A DNA stretch of 42,419 nt from Gallionella sp. (GTDB lineage: Bacteria > Pseudomonadota > Gammaproteobacteria > Burkholderiales > Gallionellaceae), in assembly GCA_028710565.1 (NCBI GenBank), contig JAQTTV010000027.1, positions 1 to 42,419 on the forward strand, read 5' to 3'. Below the pieces are notes generated by a model. That model saw only the letters and a list, made by a program, of their open reading frames with translations, did not search any database and was not told where the DNA came from. Each line of letters starts with the position of its first letter. The first letter of the stretch is position 1. This document shows, in pieces, positions 1-9,695 of the stretch. Position numbers and translations under genes: made by a program.

Positions 1-2
1 CC

Positions 3-127
3 CCAGTCGCACCGCCACAGTCAGCGAGATATTTCCATAACGAGATTCACTGCAACATCACCAGGCTTGTCCAACAAACGGTTCAGGTCGTGGCTCGCTT
101 CGCGATCACGACCTAACCTTACTCGTT
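3..127 (+). repeat. 125-bp repeat, left contig end
   Basis: This stretch is an exact reverse complement of 42295-42419. It contains a nested hairpin at its inner side: GGTCGTGG and its complement flank TCGC/GCGA around a three-base loop. Position 128 is the first mismatch with the other copy. No coding frame was recognised in it. The likely explanation is that the assembly broke in two copies of one longer multi-copy element; terminal repeats of a large mobile element are a less likely alternative. Confidence 0.9.
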
Positions 128-254
128 GGGCTGATTGTGTCGATGATTATCTGGGCTAATTTAGAGGGAAAATGGGTTGAATTTACTCGCCTTTTCACCG
201 CTCGTTCCCAATTTTGCTATAGTCCGACTCCTTGTATATTCATCGAGAACTAAA

Positions 255-1829
255 TTGCGACAATTTGACACGCTTATTATTGGCAGCGGGCTGGCGGGGT
301 TGACACTGGCATTGAAGCTAGCAGATATTCAGAAGGTGGGGCTCATTACCAAAAAGTCTTTATTGGATGGTGCCAGCGGTTGGGCGCAAGGGGGTATCGC
401 CGCCGTTTTGTCAGCGGACGATTCGCTGGAAGCGCATATTCAGGACACGATGATTGCGGGCGCGGGCTTGTGTGATCCCGCCGCGACGGCATTTGTGGTG
501 GAGCATGGCAAGGAGTCTATCGACTGGTTAATTGCGCAGGGCGTGCCATTTACCAAAGATCACGGCAAAGACCAAGGCTATCATCTGACCCGTGAAGGCG
601 GTCATAGCCAGCGGCGGATTATCCACGCGGCGGATGCCACAGGGCATGTGGTGCAGGAAACCTTGGCGCGGCGGGTGTTGGCGCATCCCAATATCACGGT
701 GCTGGAACACTATATGTCGGTGGATTTAATCACGGGCAAAAAGCTAGGATTAGCTGAAAATCGTTGTTATGGGGTGTACGCGCTGAATACCGTCACAGAT
801 GAAGTGGTGACGATTAGCGCGCAAAACACCATTTTGGCGACGGGCGGCACGGGCAAAGTCTATCTTTACACCACCAATCCCGATACGGCGACGGGCGACG
901 GCATTGCCATGGCGTGGCGCGCAGGTTGCCGCGTGGCGAATATGGAATTTATTCAGTTTCACCCCACGTGTTTGTATCACCCCCATGCCAAATCCTTCTT
1001 GATTAGCGAGGCGGTGCGGGGCGAAGGCGGGGTGTTGAAGTTGCCCGACGGGACGCGTTTTATGCCCCAGCACGATCCGCGTGCCGAACTCGCCCCACGT
1101 GATGTGGTGGCACGTGCCATTGATTATGAAATGAAAAAGCGTGGCTTGGATTGCGTGTATTTGGATATTTCGCATCAATCTGTGGAGTTTTTGCAGGAGC
1201 ACTTTCCCAATATTTTCGCCCGTTGTTTGGAATTGGGTATCAATATCAGCCACGATCCCATTCCCGTTGTGCCTGCTGCGCATTACACCTGCGGCGGGGT
1301 GATGGTGGATTTACACGCTCGCACGGATGTCGAAAATCTATATGCGGTGGGCGAAACAGCTTACACGGGACTGCACGGCGCGAATCGTCTCGCCAGCAAT
1401 TCTTTATTGGAATGTGTCGTGTTTGCCGATGCGGCGGTACGAGATATTTTAAACAAGCCCATGCTGCCCATGCCCGTTTTACCCGACTGGGACGAAAGCC
1501 GTGTGACCGATGCCGATGAGCAAATTGTCATCGCACATAACTGGGCGGAGTTGCGGCATTTTATGTGGGATTACGTCGGTATTGTGCGCACGACCAAACG
1601 CTTGGAACGTGCCCAACATCGTATCGAATTGTTACAAAAGGAAATTCAGGAATACTACGCACACTTCCACGTTAATGCCGATTTGCTGGAATTGCGTAAT
1701 CTTGTGACGAATGCCGAATTGATCGTCAACAGCGCGTTGCAACGCCACGAAAGCCGAGGATTGCATTTCAGCAAGGATTACCCCGCTTTAGAGTCCAATC
1801 CGTTGCCGACGATATTGATACCTGATTGA
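255..1829 (+). CDS. nadB: L-aspartate oxidase NadB
   Basis: This flavoenzyme oxidises L-aspartate to iminoaspartate, the first step of de novo NAD synthesis, in the cytoplasm. The start is taken at TTG 255, giving 524 residues that begin directly before the FAD-binding motif [15 protein letters not shown], as in family members (about 540 residues). An in-frame TTG at 177 would add 26 residues that look unlike the family. Family motifs follow in order: [46 protein letters not shown] and [15 protein letters not shown], then a C-terminal helical domain. TATATT at 235-240 resembles a -10 element, but it lies very close to the start, so the promoter is unclear. nadB converges on purB. Quinolinate synthase NadA is not in the window. 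Function is secure; the start is uncertain. Confidence 0.95.
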   Translation: MRQFDTLIIGSGLAGLTLALKLADIQKVGLITKKSLLDGASGWAQGGIAAVLSADDSLEAHIQDTMIAGAGLCDPAATAFVVEHGKESIDWLIAQGVPFTKDHGKDQGYHLTREGGHSQRRIIHAADATGHVVQETLARRVLAHPNITVLEHYMSVDLITGKKLGLAENRCYGVYALNTVTDEVVTISAQNTILATGGTGKVYLYTTNPDTATGDGIAMAWRAGCRVANMEFIQFHPTCLYHPHAKSFLISEAVRGEGGVLKLPDGTRFMPQHDPRAELAPRDVVARAIDYEMKKRGLDCVYLDISHQSVEFLQEHFPNIFARCLELGINISHDPIPVVPAAHYTCGGVMVDLHARTDVENLYAVGETAYTGLHGANRLASNSLLECVVFADAAVRDILNKPMLPMPVLPDWDESRVTDADEQIVIAHNWAELRHFMWDYVGIVRTTKRLERAQHRIELLQKEIQEYYAHFHVNADLLELRNLVTNAELIVNSALQRHESRGLHFSKDYPALESNPLPTILIPD

Positions 1830-1903
1830 GTGATGCCCTCGCCCGACAGGATGAATGTGATTTGTGATTAAAATCGTAGAGAGCATGCTCCTTCCCCCAA
1901 GCA

Positions 1904-2195
1904 GCATAGGTATCTACACAACTTTGTTCCCTCACCCTAGCAGGGGGAGGGTTAGGGTGGGGGTAGAATTTCATTTAAAAACAACATGCTTCATAATTTG
2001 TAGGGGGCGCGTTGCACATGCCCTTGTCTGGATGCAATTCGCTCCGTCGGCGTACCCTCTCCCCCTGCCCCTCTCCCACAAGTGGGCGAGGGGAGTCTGG
2101 GTTCAAATCCAGACATTCGGATATTGTTGTTTTTGAATGAAAAGTTTAATACACCCTTATTCCAAAATGATTGAAAGTTGTGTAGATACCTATGC
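1904..2195. repeat. 292-bp segment bounded by 22-bp inverted repeats
   Basis: Positions 1904-1925 and 2174-2195 are perfect reverse complements (core GTATCTACACAAC on the left and GTTGTGTAGATAC on the right). The enclosed DNA has no recognisable gene and contains other repeat units. This is the shape of a small non-autonomous element (MITE), or of repeats brought together by nested insertion. No clear target-site duplication is visible. Confidence 0.6.
1928..1965 (+). repeat. solo C/G-rich repeat unit, variant A
   Basis: This unit carries a CCTAGCAGG-centred palindrome followed by GAGGGTTAGGGTGGGGGTA. The same variant occurs inside the paired copies at 2195-2293, 20916-21020 and 23294-23397. 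Here its inverted partner is missing or degenerate. Confidence 0.7.
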
Positions 2196-2293
2196 CCAAG
2201 CAGGGGGAAGGCTGGGATGGGGGTTGAAGGTTTGCGCTACAAACGAGCCATTTCTACCCCCACCCTAACCCTCCCCCTGCTTGGGGGAGGGAA
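2195..2293. repeat. paired palindromic repeat, copy 1 (B then inverted A)
   Basis: A left unit of variant B (AGCAGGGGGAAGGCTGGGAT, then GGGGTTG) is followed after roughly 27 bp by an inverted variant A unit (TACCCCCACCCTAACCCTCC, then a palindrome). It differs from the copies in the nif operon by having AAGC instead of TAGC at the palindrome centre on both sides, a compensatory-looking change. Its left edge abuts the 22-bp inverted repeat ending at 2195. Confidence 0.75.
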
Positions 2294-2328
2294 TTATGTG
2301 CTTCCCTCTCCCACGGGGAGGGCGCAAG

Positions 2329-3705
<1,377 letters not shown>

Positions 3706-3852
3706 CTAAAAATCGAAAACGCGCATTTTACGCGATTCAGGCGCGAGAAAAGCGGACATTTCTATTGGCCGTTGATACAAACAGCCGAGGAAGCGCGACA
3801 AAATAGCGGACTGCTTGCGCGAATCCGCCTAAAGAGAAGTGCGCTGCACGAT

Positions 3853-4278
3853 TCATTTTGTGCTGCATGCGTCACGGGTTGCGCACGTTGACTTGGCTGA
3901 AGCATCGACAAGCGATCCAATCAAAACCCCAACGGCATATGCGGCGATATCGAGCCAAGAAAAGGTTGAACCGAGTACGAGGTGACCGAGCGTCGTGCTG
4001 CGAATTGAGTTGAGCCAAGCCGCTTGATAAAGTTGCGAGCACTCGACGAGACACGATGTTCCGAAGGCGAGAGCCGCAATGTTTCGTGTTGACGCTTGAG
4101 GCTTGCAGAAAGCCCAACCCAAGAAAACCATGAGTGCCCAAAGCGAATCACCAGAGTATTTGCCAACAAACGCGGGGAAAAGCCACGGAAACTTGCGAGA
4201 GGCAATGCCAAGAGCGATGACTGTCACAAACCCAACGGCAAGCCACAACCTATTACGCTTGATTTCGATTGGTTTCAT
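3853..4278 (-). CDS. DUF2809-family small membrane protein
   Basis: The 141-residue protein is mostly hydrophobic with about four membrane segments (roughly residues 10-28, 45-60, 65-80 and 105-122). The order RNRLWL, KFPWLFPAFVGKYSGDSLWA and VECSQLYQAAWLNSIRST matches the DUF2809/VanZ-like family, whose function is unknown. No strong ribosome-binding site precedes the ATG. It lies 89 bp downstream of the HEPN/Abi-like gene on the same strand, with a hairpin between them. Its base use is similar to its neighbours, but it is an accessory gene between housekeeping purB and a porin. I assign family membership only. Confidence 0.75.
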   Translation of the reverse strand: MKPIEIKRNRLWLAVGFVTVIALGIASRKFPWLFPAFVGKYSGDSLWALMVFLGWAFCKPQASTRNIAALAFGTSCLVECSQLYQAAWLNSIRSTTLGHLVLGSTFSWLDIAAYAVGVLIGSLVDASAKSTCATRDACSTK

Positions 4279-4304
4279 TTGAAGCGGGTGACTGACGTAG
4301 CGCG

Positions 4305-4341
4305 AAGGGACACTGCGCTGCTTTCTGGTGCAGCGTCCCTT
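4305..4341. repeat. bulged hairpin between the DUF2809 and Abi-like genes
   Basis: AAGGGA (4305-4310) pairs with TCCCTT (4336-4341), and CGCTGC (4316-4321) pairs with GCAGCG (4330-4335). There is a five-base bulge on the left arm and an eight-base loop. It could be a terminator or processing site. An integron attC was considered because of the bulge, but the flanking core sites are not both present. Confidence 0.55.
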
Positions 4342-4367
4342 GGATCGTAGTGTTGGATCTTGTCACG

Positions 4368-5132
4368 TTAGCCGACCTTTCTAACTAGGTAGTTGAACAA
4401 TGTGCGCACGGCATTGACCACAAGCGATGCTTCATCATCATTGAGCATATTCTCATTTGGATGTGCGACGCTCGCATGATTTCTGATGGTATTGACGGAG
4501 TCGATGACAGTACCGAACGAAGTCAATATTCTGACGATCTCATCTGACTGAGACCCAAGGTCCTGAAGTGATGTGTGCTTGGTTCTTACGATTTTGAACA
4601 GCGCGGTGATCGATGCACCCTCAGCCACAGTAAGATGTGCGTCTGCACACACTGCTCGAAGGTAGCCATGGAGTGCGGTGTGCAGTCGATCTATGGCACT
4701 TACTGCGCCGCTAGACTGAAGAAGCTTTTCAGAATCGGCGAGTGCCCGCCTAACAACTTCTCCCGCCGATAGCGGGGATTGAATAGCCGTCTGAACGTGT
4801 GCATCGGAGAGGCCTAGGTCTATCAGGATATCAAGATTATGCTTTTCAAGATATGGTCTTATCTTCTGGTGTTCTGCGACTTGGAAGAGTGCCGATTCGT
4901 CGTGCTGCCCAAAATGGTTGAGAACCTGGAAAACGCAACCACCATAGTCGTCATCTCCAAACCCGAGGCTACGTAACAGCCTAGCGTGGTGGAGTATGTA
5001 GTCGTGCTGACCTGTCTGATATCCAATCTCGTTCCAGTCTCCAGCATCAAACATTTCGACGATTGCCTTCTGGAGGGCGAGCATGAATCGCCCCTTTAGC
5101 TTGTCGTCACTTGCGAGAAGATTAAGGCTCAT
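4368..5132 (-). CDS. abortive-infection-like protein with C-terminal HEPN motif
   Basis: This 254-residue protein resembles the C-terminal Abi_C-type abortive infection family. Its last third contains TIRNHASVAHPNEN, where R217, N218 and H224 give the Rx4-6H signature of HEPN ribonucleases. Just before it is the helical stretch that normally packs against HEPN (about 140-215). The N-terminal part (1-120) has no domain I recognise. Family members are toxins or phage-triggered RNases that halt growth; the RNase role here is inferred from the motif. There is no adjacent antitoxin such as MNT nucleotidyltransferase. The ATG at 5132 is preceded by a weak site only. It sits upstream of a DUF2809 gene in a small islet unrelated to the flanking metabolism. 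Confidence 0.7.
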   Translation of the reverse strand: MSLNLLASDDKLKGRFMLALQKAIVEMFDAGDWNEIGYQTGQHDYILHHARLLRSLGFGDDDYGGCVFQVLNHFGQHDESALFQVAEHQKIRPYLEKHNLDILIDLGLSDAHVQTAIQSPLSAGEVVRRALADSEKLLQSSGAVSAIDRLHTALHGYLRAVCADAHLTVAEGASITALFKIVRTKHTSLQDLGSQSDEIVRILTSFGTVIDSVNTIRNHASVAHPNENMLNDDEASLVVNAVRTLFNYLVRKVG

Positions 5133-5602
5133 TCTTTAGATACCCAACGTATTATAGGTGGTAAAAGTGCCGTGTAACTCATCGTAATATTGCCGCGTAA
5201 CGTTTTTCATTGTTCGATAACCTATTGTTACTTAAAGAAGTCGTATTGTGAAATAAGGCGTAAGTTTTTTTCAAGCATGGCGTTGTCTGCTTTTGCTGGA
5301 TAAAGGGACGTTCCACGTTACGGCTTTTGTCCTAGCACAGACGTATCGCGTAACTTTATGCGAGCAGGATTAAACGCTAAATTTTGTGCCAAGACAAGCG
5401 GCATTAAGGGCAATGTGCAGTCGAGTGAGGTCGTCTGGCACTTGAAATTTGGGTTGTATCAATCAACTAAGGAAATGCGAATTATTGGGATTTCGTCATG
5501 CTTGCCGATACCTAAATCCAGTTAAACCAACGTGCCAGATCCCCGCCCCACGCTTTTGCAGGGCAGGCTTTTTGCGGGGATGACGAATAAAACGGTATCG
5601 CC
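5133..5602. other. 470-bp gene-free stretch downstream of the porin
   Basis: No open frame of convincing length or family is visible. The DNA is A/T-richer than the flanking genes and repeats short GCGTAAC/GTAAC words. The only clear structure is a long-loop hairpin at 5539-5581. It may be a decayed gene or the promoter region of the Abi-like gene. Confidence 0.5.
5539..5581 (-). terminator. possible porin terminator hairpin
   Basis: ATCCCCGC (5539-5546) and GCGGGGAT (5574-5581) form a perfect 8-bp stem 22 bp beyond the porin stop codon. The loop is 27 bases and no clean U-run follows, so it is only a candidate terminator. Confidence 0.4.
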
Positions 5603-6727
5603 TTAAAACGCGTATTTCATCCCGAACGAAACAGCCGAAGGTGCGGCACCTGCGCCGATGGAGGGGGTAGCACCACTGGAGAAAGCGGTGTTGCCTAAGC
5701 CATAGTTTGCGGCGCGTTCATTGTTTAGTTTGGTATATAGGGCGAAGAGCGTGGTGCGTTTGCTGATACGACGATCATAGCCGAGGGAGAGTTGATAAGC
5801 CCCGCTATTGGCTGTTGCGCCCAAGTTGCCGACACGGGTGTAGGCGGCTTTGACGATATTGCTGTCAAAGGTGTATTTGCCCGTCACATACCATGCGCTA
5901 TGCCCCAAACAGTTGGTTCCCGCAGCCACTTTCGCACAAGCGGCAGGTGCGGCCGCTCCGCCTAAGGTGTCGCTGGTTTTTTCAAAAGCCATCCCGATGA
6001 CAAAATCATCGAAGTTGTAACCCAGACCAGCACGCAAAGCATTTTCCTTCCCGCCGATACGCACGGTGTCTAGTTTGTGTGTTTCGTAGGCGATTGAGCC
6101 ATGTAGTGTGCCTGAGTCGTACATGGCAGCCAATGAAGTCGCGCTGGCTTTTGCAACTGCGCTGGTGGTGGCGGCTTCGTTTAGGTTGACTTGGGCGATG
6201 GCGGCACTAAATCCTTCTATAGTCGGTGATTTATAGAAAATGACATCAGGTTGTCTGCCATCAAATGCGACGCTGGCCGAACTTCCTGTCACGCCACCAA
6301 ATAGTGAGCGATTGTCGCCAATGCTGTCACCAAAGGGATCTAACTTGCGCGTGGACAGCTTATAAGGCGTGTCATATCGTCCCAGCAATAAAGCACCATA
6401 TTGTTTGTTGCCCAGTTCAGCATAGGTGTTGCGCGTGGCGAAAGTGCCGCCCGCGTTGTCGAGTGCAATCAGTGATTCGACTTGCCAATTGCCCGACCAG
6501 CCATCACCGAGATCTTCTGAACCTTTAAATCCTAAGCGAGAGGCGTTGCTCGAAACCTTGTGGATGCTTGTTCCTTGTACACCTGCTGTGCTAGTCCCTG
6601 TATTGATGAAATCATATGAAACATTGGCTGCGCCATACAGCGTCACATTGCCAGTGTCTGCCAGTGCGACAACGGGAAGGGTTAGGGAAAGGGCGAGTAG
6701 TGGGTTTAGTAAATTACGTTTAGACAT
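5603..6727 (-). CDS. Gram-negative general porin, ModE-box controlled
   Basis: The 374-residue protein starts with a signal peptide (hydrophobic core LLALSLTLPVVALA, cleavage before DTGNVTLYG) and ends in MKYAF, the aromatic terminus recognised by the BAM complex. The family pattern GNVTLYGAANVSYDF, SRLGFKGSEDLGDGW, ATRNTYAELG, GALLLGRYDTPYK and LFALYTKLNNE identifies a 16-strand trimeric porin of the betaproteobacterial type. AGGAG stands five bases before the ATG. Substrate cannot be read from the sequence. Two CGTTAT-N12-ATAACG-like boxes lie upstream, one ending 26 bp before the ATG, and the same arrangement precedes the TonB receptor. This suggests molybdate-responsive expression and a role as an oxyanion diffusion channel (inference). 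Confidence 0.9.
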   Translation of the reverse strand: MSKRNLLNPLLALSLTLPVVALADTGNVTLYGAANVSYDFINTGTSTAGVQGTSIHKVSSNASRLGFKGSEDLGDGWSGNWQVESLIALDNAGGTFATRNTYAELGNKQYGALLLGRYDTPYKLSTRKLDPFGDSIGDNRSLFGGVTGSSASVAFDGRQPDVIFYKSPTIEGFSAAIAQVNLNEAATTSAVAKASATSLAAMYDSGTLHGSIAYETHKLDTVRIGGKENALRAGLGYNFDDFVIGMAFEKTSDTLGGAAAPAACAKVAAGTNCLGHSAWYVTGKYTFDSNIVKAAYTRVGNLGATANSGAYQLSLGYDRRISKRTTLFALYTKLNNERAANYGLGNTAFSSGATPSIGAGAAPSAVSFGMKYAF

Positions 6728-6752
6728 TTTAAGCTCCTAGGTGGTTTGATTT

Positions 6753-6776
6753 CGTTATGTCAATTAGTGCATAACG
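6753..6776. promoter_or_regulatory. ModE-like operator upstream of the porin
   Basis: CGTTAT and ATAACG half-sites are separated by 12 bp, the same geometry as the E. coli modA operator. The box ends 26 bp before the porin ATG, so it should overlap the core promoter and act in repression. It matches the TonB-operon box at 22 of 24 positions. Confidence 0.7.
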
Positions 6777-6961
6777 CAATCCCATATAAGCAAGGGACAT
6801 GCCAAGGATTAAAATAGTCGATGCCAAATGATAGCAGGCGGTTTTGTGTGGCAAATGTATGTCATAAATCAGCTAATTTGTTCATCATCTAACAAAATGT
6901 TGCTATTTTGCGTCATGATCTAGGGTGTGTGATACCGTGCGTGGAGGGGAATTTCACTTTT

Positions 6962-6985
6962 CATTATGTTATTTAAGATATAACG
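6962..6985. promoter_or_regulatory. second ModE-like box, distal to the porin
   Basis: CATTAT-N12-ATAACG differs from the full motif at one half-site base. It lies about 235 bp upstream of the porin ATG and downstream of the cytochrome stop codon. It may assist repression by looping or mark an alternative promoter. The remainder of 6728-7070 is A/T-rich with no gene visible. Confidence 0.5.
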
Positions 6986-7070
6986 CTTGCGCATTCTGAT
7001 TCGTGCTGAGGGCTGTCTCACGTATCAGAATGCGGTTGTTGTGAACCTCGTGTACTTGAAATAAACAGGC

Positions 7071-8411
7071 TTACAGCGATTGCAAAAACCTCAACAGCGC
7101 GCGCCTAGACGAGACTGACATGTTGATCACGGCTTGTGCGGCGGTACGTCCTTCGCCGTCGTGCCATAACACCGCCTCTAGCAAGGTGCGGGCGCGTCCG
7201 TCGTGGAGAAAGCTTGCGCGGGGTTCAATTTTTTGTGCCAGACCAATTCCCCATAATGGCGGGGTGCGCCATTCGCGTCCTGTGGCTTGAAAATCTGGGC
7301 GATGATCTGCCAGCGCTTCACCCATGTCGTGCAAAAGCAAGTCGCTGTACGGGTGTATGGTTTGATGGGCGAGTGCGGGCAAGGCGGGGAATTCGCCCGT
7401 GGTGAGGGTGGGGGTGTGGCACGCAGCGCATTGTGCCTGTTGAAAAAGGCGTGCGCCCCGTTGTACTTCTTTATCTTGCGGCTGACGTGCTTGTGGTGCT
7501 GCCAAGGCGAAATGATAAAACGCGGTTGCCTCTAGTTGTTGCGCACTCAGTTCTGGCTTGCCTGCGCTGGGGGCAAGTTGGCAGTTGGCTTGTGTCGCCG
7601 TGCAGTTTTCGGCGGGGAAAATAGGCGAGGTGATGCCCATATCGCCGACAAATGCGCCTGCAATTTGTTGATGCACATTCGGCATATTGGCTTTCCAACC
7701 GAAACGTCCCAGCACGGTTTTTTGTTGTAGCGCATCCCATACTCGATTAACTTTGCCTTGAATCCCCTTGGGTTTGGGTGCGCTGACTTGCGCCACGATG
7801 GTGGATTCTGGCACGGCTTGCAACAAACCTAAGCCAAAAATCGGGGGCGCGATACGCGGGGAAGTCATCACGTCAGGGGCGATTGCGCCATAGCCCAGTT
7901 CAGTGAATTTTAGATGCGGTTGGCGCAAGCTGACGTGTTCCCCGCCGTTTAGTTGAATGCGGCGTGGGGTGTAATGCACCGCTACCCTGCCTTCGCCCTG
8001 CACACTCGGCACGCCGTTTTCGTTTAATTGGTCGCCATAAACGGGATGCGGATTCGGTGCGCCATGGGGATTTTCGCCTGCAATACTGAGCCGCACCAAC
8101 ATCGAGCGCATGGGTTCTTGCGGCGTGGCGGGTGCAAAGCCGCGTCCATTGCCCGCATGACAGGCGATGCAGGAAATGCGGTTGTACAGCGGACCTAATC
8201 CTGCAATCTCACGGTTTTCGCTCGGTGGAATGACCCAAACTTGCCGCACCAAACTACGCCCTTGCAAAAATGGTGGGCGTTGGGCAGCGGTTAAGGCTGG
8301 AATCGGCTGGCTGTAGGCGGTGCGGGTCGCGTCAGTCGTGGTGACCGCCGATTCATCTGCCATTGCCTGATGACAAAAGAGCAGCAAAGTAAGCTGAAGC
8401 GTGCGTTTCAT
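7071..8411 (-). CDS. periplasmic di-haem cytochrome, DUF1111/DHOR family
   Basis: The 446-residue exported protein has a signal peptide (RTLQLTLLLFCHQAMA) and two c-type haem sites, CIACH and CAACH. The C-terminal region LHDMGEALADH, EWRTPPLWGIGL and FLHDGRARTLLEAVLWHDGE is diagnostic of the di-haem oxidoreductase family (DUF1111), distantly related to bacterial cytochrome c peroxidases. The exact reaction is unknown; relatives often sit beside metal-uptake genes. The ATG at 8411 overlaps the stop of the preceding solute-binding protein (ATGA) and has GAGGTG upstream, so the two genes are translationally coupled. It is the third gene of the TonB operon. A redox role in releasing or reducing an imported metal or ligand is inferred. 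Confidence 0.88.
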   Translation of the reverse strand: MKRTLQLTLLLFCHQAMADESAVTTTDATRTAYSQPIPALTAAQRPPFLQGRSLVRQVWVIPPSENREIAGLGPLYNRISCIACHAGNGRGFAPATPQEPMRSMLVRLSIAGENPHGAPNPHPVYGDQLNENGVPSVQGEGRVAVHYTPRRIQLNGGEHVSLRQPHLKFTELGYGAIAPDVMTSPRIAPPIFGLGLLQAVPESTIVAQVSAPKPKGIQGKVNRVWDALQQKTVLGRFGWKANMPNVHQQIAGAFVGDMGITSPIFPAENCTATQANCQLAPSAGKPELSAQQLEATAFYHFALAAPQARQPQDKEVQRGARLFQQAQCAACHTPTLTTGEFPALPALAHQTIHPYSDLLLHDMGEALADHRPDFQATGREWRTPPLWGIGLAQKIEPRASFLHDGRARTLLEAVLWHDGEGRTAAQAVINMSVSSRRALLRFLQSL

Positions 8412-9685
8412 TTCACCTCTCCCAAAATGGCTTGCGCCAATTGCGTCGCTTCTGCGTAGTGCAAAGCGATGTCGGCATCCCACTGTTGCTCAAGCAGTGC
8501 CGTTTGATCGTTGCGTTGAATAAACATTTGCTGAAGTTTGGCATCATTTATTTGCGCACTCGATACGGGCAACCAGTTGGCATGTTGGCGGGCGAGGGCG
8601 ATGCGCGGGTCGTTTGGCGCGTATTTTTCAGCTTGGCGAATGGCATCCCACATCGTGGTTAATGCCTGATGTGGACGGGTAATTAAGGCATCAAACAGCG
8701 CGCTGACCAGCTCTTGTCGTGCTAACCCCGCTGCCATGTCGTAGGAATATGCCGCACGCAGCACCGCTGCAAAAGGATCAAAATAGCCTGTTGGTTTATG
8801 GGCATACACGGCAGGGCGCACGGGCAGTTTGCGAATGTCGGCGTGAAACAACAGCCGCTGACCTTGTTCGGATAACACGAATTGAGCAAATGCGCGTGCG
8901 CCTGCTAATTGTTGGCTTTCGCGGAAAATGCCGATATGCGCGGGGGAGTAGCCAACTTTTTTCGGATAGGCAAAGCGTAATGGCTTGCCATTGGCGATGG
9001 CAGAGGTGGCAAAAAAGTCGATGGTGATGCCCACCGCCACGCGCCCTCTGCCCACGTCATCCGAAATAAAAGTTGCTCCTGACTGCGCAAGGTCGGCATT
9101 CGCGGCAATTTGTCCTAACAGATTCCAGCCTGATTCCCAGCCTTCACTTTGCAATAAAGTGTCCATCAACATCGGCGCGTAGCCTACTTTGCTTGGAATC
9201 GGCAGGGCAATATGTCCTTTAAAATCAGGGGATGCCAACATTTTCCAATCGTCTGGAATAGGGAAATGGAATCGCTGTAATTCGCCAAGGTGATACGCCA
9301 TACCATAGCCTGCGGTTTCACTGGCAACATACTGACCATCGGGGTCAGAAATTTGAAAGCCCCCAATTTTTTTAGGCAAGCCATGCAAATCAATGTCTAA
9401 AGGGCGAAACGCGCCTTCTTGAGCCAGCGTGGCGAAATTACGTTGCGCGGGTGTCCAGTACACATCGACCGAAGGATGGGGTTGATGCAAATAGGTCATG
9501 GCATCCCGCGATTGCCGCCAGAGAATTTCCAAGCGAAAGTTTGGATAGGCTTGCTCGAATGCAGCTTCAAATTGGGTAATCACCTCTTGTGGATAACTGG
9601 TCAACACCACCACCTTTTCGGCGGCGATGGACAGTTGTGACCACAACAATAGGCAAACGAAAAAGAGTCTTTTTGCGTATTTCAT
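8408..9685 (-). CDS. periplasmic ABC-type solute-binding protein
   Basis: This 425-residue protein has a signal peptide (YAKRLFFVCLLLWSQLSIAA) followed by KVVVLTSYPQEVITQFEAAF, the opening strand of the type II binding fold used by FbpA/FutA-type iron and related binding proteins. Further family-like segments are DVYWTPAQ, GYGMAYH, GHIALPIPSKVGYAPML and AFAQFVLSEQGQRLL. About 100 extra C-terminal residues extend beyond the usual fold. The ATG at 9685 is preferred because AGGAG lies seven bases upstream; that AGGAG overlaps the stop of the TonB receptor gene. No permease or ATPase belongs to this operon, so it must deliver its ligand to another transporter, with ModBC as the nearest candidate (inference). 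Ligand unknown: a metal, metal chelate or oxyanion. Confidence 0.82.
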   Translation of the reverse strand: MKYAKRLFFVCLLLWSQLSIAAEKVVVLTSYPQEVITQFEAAFEQAYPNFRLEILWRQSRDAMTYLHQPHPSVDVYWTPAQRNFATLAQEGAFRPLDIDLHGLPKKIGGFQISDPDGQYVASETAGYGMAYHLGELQRFHFPIPDDWKMLASPDFKGHIALPIPSKVGYAPMLMDTLLQSEGWESGWNLLGQIAANADLAQSGATFISDDVGRGRVAVGITIDFFATSAIANGKPLRFAYPKKVGYSPAHIGIFRESQQLAGARAFAQFVLSEQGQRLLFHADIRKLPVRPAVYAHKPTGYFDPFAAVLRAAYSYDMAAGLARQELVSALFDALITRPHQALTTMWDAIRQAEKYAPNDPRIALARQHANWLPVSSAQINDAKLQQMFIQRNDQTALLEQQWDADIALHYAEATQLAQAILGEVK

Positions 9686-9695
9686 GGTCATGCTC

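Larger units (their letters stand above)
1830..2328. other. repeat-rich spacer between nadB and purB
   Basis: No convincing gene lies here. The open frames are short and run through palindromic repeats. The spacer holds a solo C/G-rich unit at 1928-1965, a Cys-less palindromic patch around 2057-2100 built on CTCTCCCAC/GTGGGCGAG, a complete paired unit at 2195-2293, and another short palindrome near 2302-2320. A 22-bp inverted repeat brackets 1904-2195. Because the flanking genes converge, these hairpins may also serve as bidirectional transcription terminators. Confidence 0.7.

Noticed and set aside
2091..2113. T-arm-like sequence (GGGTTCAAATCC) suggesting a tRNA or tRNA remnant
   Set aside because: No acceptor, D-arm or anticodon arm can be folded around it; it lies in palindromic repeat DNA.
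4279..4367. Possible integron attC site between the two islet genes
   Set aside because: The hairpin is bulged as in attC, and GTTGGGT occurs upstream of the Abi-like gene, but no matching pair of RYYYAAC and GTTRRRY core sites flanks the hairpin, and no integrase is seen.
5527..5542. Minus-strand TGGCACG resembling a sigma-54 -24 element near the porin end
   Set aside because: The required GC at -12 is absent and no gene starts downstream in that direction.
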